A stretch of 32,671 bases of DNA from an uncultured Clostridia bacterium (GTDB taxonomy: Bacteria; Bacillota; Clostridia; Lachnospirales; Anaerotignaceae), in assembly GCA_944384265.1 (NCBI GenBank), contig CALWSR010000035.1, positions 1 through 32,671 on the forward strand, written 5' to 3'. A program made the translations under genes and the position numbers. Each line of letters opens with the position of its first letter. Positions within the stretch are counted from its first letter, which is position 1. The notes under the pieces are model-generated. The model had not been told where the DNA came from, did not search any database, and saw nothing but the letters and a program-made list of their open reading frames with translations. Shown piece by piece: positions 22,273 to 29,758 of the stretch.

Positions 22273-24489
22273 ATGGCAAAAAAGAAAAAAGTAATACAAC
22301 AATATCAAGAATCTCATATTGAAGAACAAAAAATAACAGATACATTGGAATGGAATTATATGCCCTATGCTATGAGTGTCATTGTTTCTCGTGCCATTCC
22401 TGAAATAGACGGCTTCAAGCCCTCTCACAGAAAGCTGCTTTATACCATGTTTAAAATGAATCTGCTGAAGGGAGACAGAACAAAATCTTCTAATGTAGTA
22501 GGACAAACCATGAAGCTGAATCCCCATGGAGACAGTGCCATTTATGAAACATTGGTACGTCTGACAGAGGGAAACGGCGCACTGCTTTTGCCTTTTGTAG
22601 ATTCAAAGGGAAATTTTGGAAAGCAATATTCTCGTGATATGGCATATGCTGCCCCACGTTATACAGAGGTGAAGCTTTCCCCTATTTGTCAGGAAATATT
22701 TGCAGATATTGATAAAAATACCGTTACATTTGTAGATAATTATGATGGTTCCATGAAAGAGCCTTTGCTGCTGCCCACTACATTTCCAAATATATTGGTC
22801 AACCCTAATTTAGGCATTGCCGTTGGTATGGCAAGCTCCATTTGCAGCTTCAATTTGCAAGAAATTTGTCAAACCACAATACAGCTTATCAAAAATGAAA
22901 ATGCCAATATTTTAAAAACATTGCAGGCTCCCGATTTTCCCACAGGAGGAGAAGTAATATACAATGAAAAGGAATTATCTCAAATTTATGAAACGGGACG
23001 AGGCAGTGTCAAAATAAGAGCAAAATATAGCTTTGACGAAAAAAATAATTGTATTGAAATATATGAAATTCCCTATACTACTAATATTGAAGCCATTATG
23101 GACAAAATTTTTGCCCTTGTCAAGGCAGGAAAAATAAGAGATATTACAGATGTGCGTGATGAAACAGATTTAAATGGTCTAAAAATTGCCATTGATGTGA
23201 AAAAAAATACAAAGGCCGATTTACTCATGCATCGCCTTTATCAAATGACTCCCCTTGCAGATACATTTAACTGCAATTTTAATTTATTGATAGACAGTAA
23301 GCCTATGACACTGGGTGTCAGAGATATTTTAAAGCAGTGGGTCAATTTCCGCATCCATTCTATCCAAAATCAAATTGCATTTGATATTGGAAAAAAATCA
23401 GAAAAATACCATCTTTTAATAGGTCTTTCTAAAATATTGATGGATATTGACAAGGCCATTTCTATTATAAGACATACTGAAAAAGAAGAAATGGTTGTGC
23501 CAAACCTTATGAGCGGCTTTTCCATTGATGAAAAACAGGCAGAATATATTGCAGAAATTAAGCTTAGAAATATTAACAAAGAATATATTCTCAAAAGAAT
23601 TGAGGAGCTGGACAGCCTGAAAAAGGAAATACAGGAATTAAAAGATATATTAAATGATGAACAGAAAATAAAAGCACTCATATGCACACAGTTAAAACAA
23701 GTATCCAAAAAATATGGCAAACCAAGAAAAACTCAAATTATATCTGAAGAAGAAATTCAGTATATACCGGAACAGGAGTTTATAGAAGACTATGGTATCC
23801 GTCTTTTTTTAACAGAACAAAATTATTTCAAAAAAATATCATTGATATCCCTTCGCTCTGCTGGAGAACAGAAATTAAAGGAAGAGGATAAAATTATATT
23901 TGAATTGGAAACTACAAACAGAGCAGATGTTTTGTTGTTTTCAAACAAACAAAATCTTTATAAATTAAAAGCAAACGATATTGTTGACACCAAAGCCAGC
24001 TCCTTTGGCGATTATTTGATGAATCTGTTGGGTATGGAGGCAGATGAAAAAATTATATATATGACAGCCACATATGATTATAGTGGATTTATGGTGTTTT
24101 TATTTGAAAACGGAAAAGCCGCCAAGGTACAGCTTTCCAGCTATGCTACAAAAACAAACCGAAAAAAAATTATAAACGCTTATTCTAATAAATCTAATAT
24201 TATTTTTATGAAAAAATTAGAAGAGGAAGAGGACCTTTTGTTGCTGAGAGATACAGATAAGGCTACATTGTTTCATACTGCCCTGCTGCCTTTGACAGCA
24301 TCTAAAAATGCCAGTGGTATACAGGTTTATAAGTTAAAGAAAAACAGTGTTGTTACTGCTGTATATGAAAAGAGCAATTTTATTTCTGATAATGTGGAAT
24401 ATTATCGCACAGAACAAATTCCCACAACAGGACATTTTATACAGGAAATAGATAAACAAAAAAATAACATATCCTATCAAACCCCCTAG
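22273..24489 (+). CDS. Type IIA topoisomerase subunit A (ParC/GyrA-like, divergent)
   Basis: A 738-aa DNA breakage-reunion subunit. The N-terminal winged-helix core has 'PYAMSVIVSRAIPEIDGFKPSHRKLLY', and the catalytic tyrosine is Y130 in 'AAPRYTEVKLSP'; most relatives read AAMRYTE. 'NPHGDSAIYETLVRL' is intact. The coiled-coil gate follows (about 385-480). The C-terminal domain (about 490-738) looks like a beta-pinwheel of weak sequence conservation, without a recognisable GyrA box (QRRGGKG), so it is more likely a decatenase/relaxase than a gyrase. AAAGGAG lies upstream of the ATG. It is co-transcribed with the B subunit. Confidence 0.9.
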   Translation: MAKKKKVIQQYQESHIEEQKITDTLEWNYMPYAMSVIVSRAIPEIDGFKPSHRKLLYTMFKMNLLKGDRTKSSNVVGQTMKLNPHGDSAIYETLVRLTEGNGALLLPFVDSKGNFGKQYSRDMAYAAPRYTEVKLSPICQEIFADIDKNTVTFVDNYDGSMKEPLLLPTTFPNILVNPNLGIAVGMASSICSFNLQEICQTTIQLIKNENANILKTLQAPDFPTGGEVIYNEKELSQIYETGRGSVKIRAKYSFDEKNNCIEIYEIPYTTNIEAIMDKIFALVKAGKIRDITDVRDETDLNGLKIAIDVKKNTKADLLMHRLYQMTPLADTFNCNFNLLIDSKPMTLGVRDILKQWVNFRIHSIQNQIAFDIGKKSEKYHLLIGLSKILMDIDKAISIIRHTEKEEMVVPNLMSGFSIDEKQAEYIAEIKLRNINKEYILKRIEELDSLKKEIQELKDILNDEQKIKALICTQLKQVSKKYGKPRKTQIISEEEIQYIPEQEFIEDYGIRLFLTEQNYFKKISLISLRSAGEQKLKEEDKIIFELETTNRADVLLFSNKQNLYKLKANDIVDTKASSFGDYLMNLLGMEADEKIIYMTATYDYSGFMVFLFENGKAAKVQLSSYATKTNRKKIINAYSNKSNIIFMKKLEEEEDLLLLRDTDKATLFHTALLPLTASKNASGIQVYKLKKNSVVTAVYEKSNFISDNVEYYRTEQIPTTGHFIQEIDKQKNNISYQTP

Positions 24490-24538
24490 AAGGGATATTT
24501 CTGCTGATTCCCTGCAAGGGAATAGGAAATCCTATATT

Positions 24539-24570
24539 AAAACAGCCACTAAAAGTGGCTGTTTTATTTT
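24539..24570 (+). terminator. Terminator of the topoisomerase operon
   Basis: AAAACAGCCACT-aaa-AGTGGCTGTTTTATTTT: a 12-bp perfect stem with T-run. A further hairpin ATTCCCT-gca-AGGGAAT lies just upstream (about 24507-24523). Confidence 0.9.
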
Positions 24571-25250
24571 GCCTCATTTTCATAAAATAATATCCTTTTA
24601 GACTTATTTTTTATGTACTCTTTTATCAAATTGTCATTTTTTACTGAAAAATATCTTTTTGTTCAAAAATTTCTTCATTTTAAATTTGAATGTCTATCAA
24701 CACTTTTACTTTCCATAAATTTCTATAAACTATACTGCACTGAAATACAACAATATACTAACATCATATGTATGATATGGCCCAAATAGACCTTCTAACC
24801 CTTCTACTTTTTTCTTTCCTTATGATTTAACATTACTCTTTATACATCTCTTCTATATTTCAGTACAAATGCAACATAATATTCATATTTATATTTTAAG
24901 TGTACTGTATTTTTTATTTATGTGAAAAACATCCTAATTATATTATTTATAACACCATTGTCAAATCTTCATTATGAAATGACAATCTGAATATTTTATA
25001 TACTAAAATAGTTTTATTTACCCCTAGTGGAGCCATATTTTTTTATCAAAAACATTTTGTTGTTTATCGCATTATGGAGATATTTTAATTTACATAATAA
25101 AATTATTGTAAATAAAAAATATTGTTTTTTTATAGGATTCAAAATTTTTTTATTTTAAAAAAGAATATTTTTGTTCAAAAAGTACATTTCGTTTTCTACA
25201 ATATATAGCATAAATAATTATTGTATTTATTTTTTCGTTTATCATTTTAG
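24571..25250. other. Very AT-rich gene-free stretch
   Basis: No gene on either strand. Seen: palindrome ATCATA-tg-TATGAT (24773-24786), flanked at a distance by an inverted pair ACTGAAATA (24739-24747) / TATTTCAGT (24856-24864), and an imperfect hairpin ATTTACA...TGTAAAT near 25091-25116. None has a recognised role. Confidence 0.5.
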
Positions 25251-25251
25251 A

Positions 25252-25281
25252 AATAAAAAAAGCAGGCATATACCTGCTTTG
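25252..25281 (-). terminator. Terminator after the acidic membrane-protein gene
   Basis: AAGCAGG-catata-CCTGCTT, followed on the minus strand by TTTTTTTATTT. It lies 54 bp past the stop at 25335. Confidence 0.85.
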
Positions 25282-25334
25282 CTTCCTTCTGTCAAAAGCT
25301 TTCATCATAAAATTTTTTAATATACCGCTTTTTA

Positions 25335-25628
25335 TTACAATTTTTCTACTTTTACAGATGTATCCACATCCTTGTCTGTGCAATGACAATCGGAATCATC
25401 ACAGCATTCATCCTCAAAATCATCCCAATCACAATCCCAGTCTTCGTCATAGTCATCTGCCATTTTATTTTTCAGCAGACATACAACACCAATGACTGCT
25501 GCAATCAATATAGCTGTTACAATAGCTATAAAAATATAAAGCCCTCTTTTGTCCTCCCTTTTTTGTATGCCTCGAATGGCATCTTTTAAATCTTCCAAAG
25601 ATGTGTTGCCTTCAAAATACTTTTTCAT
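25335..25628 (-). CDS. Small membrane protein with acidic, Cys-rich tail
   Basis: A 97-aa protein, family not recognised. A cytosolic N-terminus of about 28 residues ('FEGNTSLEDLKDAIRGIQKRE') precedes one membrane helix (about 30-52, YIFIAIVTAILIAAVIGVV). The tail of about 45 residues is dominated by Asp/Glu with five Cys and a His (DCDWDDFEDECC, DSDCHC). The tail could bind divalent metal; this is inferred from composition. GAAGGG precedes the ATG. The Nudix gene ends 35 bp upstream, so they may be co-transcribed. Confidence 0.8.
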   Translation of the reverse strand: MKKYFEGNTSLEDLKDAIRGIQKREDKRGLYIFIAIVTAILIAAVIGVVCLLKNKMADDYDEDWDCDWDDFEDECCDDSDCHCTDKDVDTSVKVEKL

Positions 25629-25663
25629 GTTAAAATACCCTTCTTTCCTTTTTATTTTTAGGA

Positions 25664-26128
25664 TTATCTATATCCTCTTAATAATTTTTTTCTGACAAAT
25701 TCTTTATTTTTTTTCAATTCTGTATATTCAAAATATGCTTTTTTTAATATCTGCCTTTCGTCATTGAATTTTAATAGATGATATGCTTCATGAAACTTAT
25801 AAAAACCGGCGTCTGCAAAATATTCTTCACTTTGAGGCTTGCAGTAAAATGAAGTAGTTGTCATCAAATACCAATGCACTGTTTTGTTGACAAAATCTTC
25901 ATTTCCTTTAAAATTATACTGTGTTTTTCCCACATATTTTATAATATCTCCTAAAGCACCAGACTCCTCTCTCACCTCTCTCAAAGCTGTTTGGCGATAG
26001 GTTTCTCCCGGTTCCACAGTTCCTTTGGGCAATACCCAGCCTAAATACTTTCCATTTTGGTTTTTATACAAAAGCAGTATCTTCCATCGAAAAATGACAA
26101 TGCCGCCGCAGCTGACTGCTTCTACCAA
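25664..26128 (-). CDS. Nudix hydrolase, TTG start
   Basis: A hydrolase of about 154 aa that acts on nucleoside diphosphate-linked substrates. The Nudix box is complete: G36TVEPGE42, then R50EVREESGA58, matching Gx5Ex7REUxEExGU. The substrate cannot be told from sequence. The start is TTG 26128-26126, because GGAGGT lies 7 nt upstream and because the more upstream ATG (26182) overlaps the -10 of the promoter at 26174-26202. 'GKTQYNF' and 'VHWYLM' resemble the diadenosine polyphosphate/DIPP-like branch. It is separated from PrsW by its own promoter. Confidence 0.9.
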   Translation of the reverse strand: MVEAVSCGGIVIFRWKILLLYKNQNGKYLGWVLPKGTVEPGETYRQTALREVREESGALGDIIKYVGKTQYNFKGNEDFVNKTVHWYLMTTTSFYCKPQSEEYFADAGFYKFHEAYHLLKFNDERQILKKAYFEYTELKKNKEFVRKKLLRGYR

Positions 26129-26173
26129 ATTGTTACCTCCACATTTTTTTACTTCTATTTCTTTCCTGTTAAT

Positions 26174-26202
26174 AGTATACATGGTATTTTACACTTTTTC
26201 AA
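26174..26202 (-). promoter_or_regulatory. Sigma-A promoter of the Nudix gene
   Basis: On the minus strand: TTGAAA, 17 bp, TATACT. The -10 lies within an upstream ATG-initiated frame, which argues for the TTG start of the Nudix gene. Confidence 0.7.
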
Positions 26203-26212
26203 GTCAGTTTTT

Positions 26213-26902
26213 TTATAAAATGCCTTCCTTTTTGGGAAAAGCATTTTTAAAGGGAGAGCGTTCCAAAAGCATTTTCATTCTTTTCAAGCCCAGCCACCAT
26301 AAAAATAGGACAAACAACAAAAAAGGAATCCATAATATATTTCTGTTTAAAAATAAAATATAATTGTATATACCATGCAACAGATATGGTACAAAAAAGG
26401 CTTCTGCCAAATATCTTTTTTTGGCATAAAACTTTGCCAATGCCAAATAATATCCCATTTCCAGCCCAAACAAGCCATGTCCCGGCACAGAAAAAATTCC
26501 TCTGCCAAGTGCCGTTTCATACCCTCCCAAATCCTCATGCAATACATATATTATGTTTTCCAGCCATGCAAATCCCAATGCCACAAAAACACCATATACA
26601 ATTCCATCAAATGGCTCATTGAAATTAGGATTACGAAACACCAAAAAATATAAAAATAGAAATTTAATTCCTTCTTCAATTCCTGCTGAACTGACAAAAG
26701 CATTCAAAAAAGGAGATTCTGTATGAGGAAACATTTTTTCCACGGCTGTACCCACTGCCCATATCACAAAGGTGCTGTAAATACCATATAAAAGCCCTAA
26801 AAATAACATGGTATAAGGCTCCTTTTCATATTTATCCCGTATAAAAAGATAGACTGCACCAATGACAACCGGTGCGGAAGCTGCCTGCAATAATCCTGCC
26901 AC
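26213..26902 (-). CDS. PrsW-family intramembrane metalloprotease
   Basis: A multi-pass membrane protease of the CAAX/PrsW type, about 229 aa with 6-7 hydrophobic helices. Signature residues: E-E-x-x-K in 'SSAGIEEGIKF', 'FDGIVYGVFVALGFAWLEN', and two His motifs, 'VPGHGLFG' and 'LLHGIYNY'. In Bacillus, PrsW cleaves the anti-sigma factor RsiW; the local substrate is unknown and no anti-sigma gene is nearby. The start is GTG 26902-26900, 8 nt after GGAGG; the GTG at 26911 overlaps that site and is unlikely. It follows the penicillin-binding protein gene by 50 nt and may be in the same operon. Confidence 0.9.
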   Translation of the reverse strand: MAGLLQAASAPVVIGAVYLFIRDKYEKEPYTMLFLGLLYGIYSTFVIWAVGTAVEKMFPHTESPFLNAFVSSAGIEEGIKFLFLYFLVFRNPNFNEPFDGIVYGVFVALGFAWLENIIYVLHEDLGGYETALGRGIFSVPGHGLFGLEMGYYLALAKFYAKKRYLAEAFFVPYLLHGIYNYILFLNRNILWIPFLLFVLFLWWLGLKRMKMLLERSPFKNAFPKKEGIL

Positions 26903-26952
26903 AGACTTCACCTCCTCTAAAAAAGAGTCTATCCATTTTTTTATAAAATATG

Positions 26953-28353
26953 TTATTGGTATTTTTCCAATGCAGCCTGCAATACCTTTGCCGCAATGGG
27001 TGTTGCTCTGCCATCTTGGTCTGCATTTTCAATGACAACTGCCACAGAAACCTTGGGATTGTCTGCTGGTGCAAAGCCAATAAACCAAGAATGGTCACTT
27101 CCTGTGGCATTTTCTGCCGTTCCTGTTTTTCCTGCCACTTCTATGCCGGAAATCCGTGCCGCTGTTCCAGTTCCTTCCTCCACACAGGAAACCATCATAT
27201 CTGTTATGATGTTGGCATATTCTGCTGAAAAAACTTCATCCAGCTTTTCTGGTACAGTGGTTTTGGAAACAGCCCCATTGTAATATTGTATATGGTCTAC
27301 AATATAAGGCTTCATCATCATGCCATCATTTGCCACTGCACAGGCAATCATTGCCATATGCAGCGGTGTTGCAAGGGTTTTGCCCTGTCCAATGGCAGTT
27401 TCTACAATTTCATTTTCTTTGGAATCCCCATTTAATACAACACTGCTGTCACTGTGTGCCAGCAAAAAAGGATAGGTTTCATTAAAATACAATTTATCTG
27501 CCTCTTTGCGAATGGCTTCTGCACCCATTGTTTTGGCAAGCTCTGCAAAATAACAGTTACAAGAGGTAGCAATGGCTTTTTTCATATCCACTGTACCATG
27601 AACTGTATTATTATAACAGTGTATTACTTTATTTTCAAAAACAGCCTCTCCTTTGCATTCATATGTAAAATTCTGCCAGCCGTCATAATACTCCAATGCC
27701 GCCAATGCTGTCACAATTTTAAATGTAGAGCCGGGAGGATACAATCCTTGTGTGCTGCGATTGACAAGGGCGCTGTCCGGGTCATCCTTCAAGCTTTCCC
27801 AATTTTGTGCCACTGTATTGGGGTCAAAATCAGGATAGGCCTGCAATGCCAATACCCTTCCCGTAGATGGTTCCATTACCACAACAGCTCCCTTTTTGTT
27901 TCCCAAAAGATTGCCTGCCACAGATTGTATGTCCATATCCACTGTCAATATCACATCATTTCCTTTAATGGGTTCTCCTGTCAAAATATATTCTATTCTT
28001 TGCAGTATTTCATTGTGTACCTTCTGCAGTTCAAAATTTTCTGCTGCTTCCACACCTGTTTTGCCTTTACTGCTGTATCCTGTAATATGGGCGGCCATAC
28101 GGGAACGGTTATATTTTCTTGTATAAGTGCCGTCACCATTGTCCACACTTTCTGCCAATGTATCTTCGTTGATATCTTTTATACTTCCTCTTTTGACAGA
28201 ACTGTCTGCATAGTTCAGTCTGGGATTATAAGGACTGGAGGCAATTTCCTGCCTGTCAAACAACACAAGCTTTGCCATGGCTGCCAATATCAAAAAAAAT
28301 ATCAGTGTAATCAGCCAAAATATTCTTTGTGTACTTCTTTTTAAGTTATTCAT
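26953..28353 (-). CDS. Class B penicillin-binding protein (transpeptidase)
   Basis: A 466-aa peptidoglycan crosslinking enzyme. One N-terminal membrane helix (about 11-30) is followed by a shortened dimerisation domain and the transpeptidase domain. Active motifs: S209-T-F-K212, S264-C-N266 and K409-T-G411. The N-terminal non-catalytic part is short, like the PbpA/FtsI-type partners of SpoVE/RodA in actinobacteria and clostridia. The ATG at 28353 overlaps the SEDS gene by 8 nt; an ATG 30 nt upstream is also possible. Overlap and order suggest a dedicated SEDS-PBP pair. Confidence 0.93.
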   Translation of the reverse strand: MNNLKRSTQRIFWLITLIFFLILAAMAKLVLFDRQEIASSPYNPRLNYADSSVKRGSIKDINEDTLAESVDNGDGTYTRKYNRSRMAAHITGYSSKGKTGVEAAENFELQKVHNEILQRIEYILTGEPIKGNDVILTVDMDIQSVAGNLLGNKKGAVVVMEPSTGRVLALQAYPDFDPNTVAQNWESLKDDPDSALVNRSTQGLYPPGSTFKIVTALAALEYYDGWQNFTYECKGEAVFENKVIHCYNNTVHGTVDMKKAIATSCNCYFAELAKTMGAEAIRKEADKLYFNETYPFLLAHSDSSVVLNGDSKENEIVETAIGQGKTLATPLHMAMIACAVANDGMMMKPYIVDHIQYYNGAVSKTTVPEKLDEVFSAEYANIITDMMVSCVEEGTGTAARISGIEVAGKTGTAENATGSDHSWFIGFAPADNPKVSVAVVIENADQDGRATPIAAKVLQAALEKYQ

Positions 28354-29740
28354 GGAAATCGTCACCGTCCCATTCTGTTTCATTTTGATTTTGCGACAGA
28401 CTGTTTTGATAATTCATATCATGCTGTTCACAATACACATTCACCCATTGCAGCAATCCCAGCATCATAATGCTTACTAACACAGAACTGCCTCCATAGC
28501 TGACAAAGGGCAATGTAACGCCTGTCAAAGGAATCAGCTTTATCACGCCGCCTATAATCAAAAATGCCTGAAAAGCAAACATCGTTGTTACTCCTGCCGC
28601 CAAAAGACTGTAATATCTTCTTTGACAGCGTATGACAATCAATATCCCTCTAAAAAAAAGCATAATATAGAGACAAACCATTCCCATGCCAAAAAGTGTA
28701 CCCATTTCTTCACAAATGGCCGCAAATATAAAATCGCTTTCTACCACAGGAATGCTCTTTGGCATTCCCTTTGTCAATCCACTGCCCAAAAGCCCCCATG
28801 TTGTAATGGCAAAAAGGGAATTGACAATCTGATATCCTCCTCCGTCTACATCTGACCAAGGGTTTTTCCATGCGGCCACTCTCACCCGTACATGGGAAAA
28901 TAAGTGATATGCCAATGTGGCTGCCACGCTGGCTGCTCCCATGCCTGCAAAAAATAACAGCTCATTTGATGTGGCAATATAAAGCATAACCATATATGTC
29001 ATAAAAAAAATTAATGCGCCGCCTAAATCCTTTTGCAGCACCAACAAAAGCACAATCCCTGCACTCAAGCCTCCTGTAATGAGCAGCTGTTTTAATTCCA
29101 CCCTTTTGCGGAAGACGCTGGCTAAATAAAATATAAACAAAAATTTTACAATTTCAGATGGCTGAAATGTAATCGGGCCTATTTTCAGCCAGTTTACAGA
29201 GCCATACTTTGCTGTGCCAAAAAGCAATGTAGTCAATATCAGTCCATAGGCTGCAATAATATAGACCAGTTCAAATGCCTCAAATCTTGGTATCAAACGC
29301 AATATAAACGGAATAAAAAGCATGATAGCAATGCCAATGCTCATCCACATAAGCTGTCTGAGTGCCAGCGCCGGGTCCAATCTTTGCAGCATAATCATGC
29401 TCACATCCAATAAAAACAGCATACCTGTCCAAACAAGCGGGCATCCTTCATAATAAAATTTGTCCAAAAGCACCATTGCTGCCAGCAAAAAAACCAGCCC
29501 TGCCACCCCTGTGGACAATGCTTTAAAATCTAAAAGCATCATCTCCGGCTCATAGGAGAGTATCAAAAATGCCGTTACATGAAGCCACACAATCACTCCC
29601 TTTTGTATGGAAACAGCACGGGAAGGACTTCCTAAATAGCCCCCCTGTTCATATGCTACATACACCACAGCTTGCCACAAAAATAGTATAATATAAAACA
29701 AAAATAAATATCTGCTAAGCATTATGATTAAATCAAACAT
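28346..29740 (-). CDS. SEDS glycosyltransferase (FtsW/RodA/SpoVE family)
   Basis: A 464-aa multi-pass membrane protein that polymerises lipid II into glycan strands. About ten hydrophobic helices. Family motifs: 'GSVNWLKIGPITFQPSEIVK', 'LQKDLGGALIFF', 'AWKNPWSDVDGGGYQIVNSL', 'VVESDFIFAAICEEMG' and 'PLTGVTLPFVSYGGSS'. All are intact. It is longer than most RodA (about 380) because of an N-terminal extension (about 1-110) with two or three extra helices. Such extensions occur in clostridial and actinobacterial FtsW/RodA relatives. It overlaps the PBP gene. AGAGGG precedes the ATG. Confidence 0.93.
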   Translation of the reverse strand: MFDLIIMLSRYLFLFYIILFLWQAVVYVAYEQGGYLGSPSRAVSIQKGVIVWLHVTAFLILSYEPEMMLLDFKALSTGVAGLVFLLAAMVLLDKFYYEGCPLVWTGMLFLLDVSMIMLQRLDPALALRQLMWMSIGIAIMLFIPFILRLIPRFEAFELVYIIAAYGLILTTLLFGTAKYGSVNWLKIGPITFQPSEIVKFLFIFYLASVFRKRVELKQLLITGGLSAGIVLLLVLQKDLGGALIFFMTYMVMLYIATSNELLFFAGMGAASVAATLAYHLFSHVRVRVAAWKNPWSDVDGGGYQIVNSLFAITTWGLLGSGLTKGMPKSIPVVESDFIFAAICEEMGTLFGMGMVCLYIMLFFRGILIVIRCQRRYYSLLAAGVTTMFAFQAFLIIGGVIKLIPLTGVTLPFVSYGGSSVLVSIMMLGLLQWVNVYCEQHDMNYQNSLSQNQNETEWDGDDFHE

Positions 29741-29758
29741 ACAGTAACCCTCTTTTAA

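Noticed and set aside
24571..25250. Replication origin in the AT-rich gap
   Set aside because: It is AT-rich, but no cluster of DnaA boxes (TTATCCACA-like) or nearby dnaA/dnaN was found.
27454..28344. 296-codon plus-strand frame opposite the PBP gene
   Set aside because: It is Cys/His/Phe-rich antisense translation of a gene with intact SxxK, SCN and KTG motifs; there is no ribosome site.
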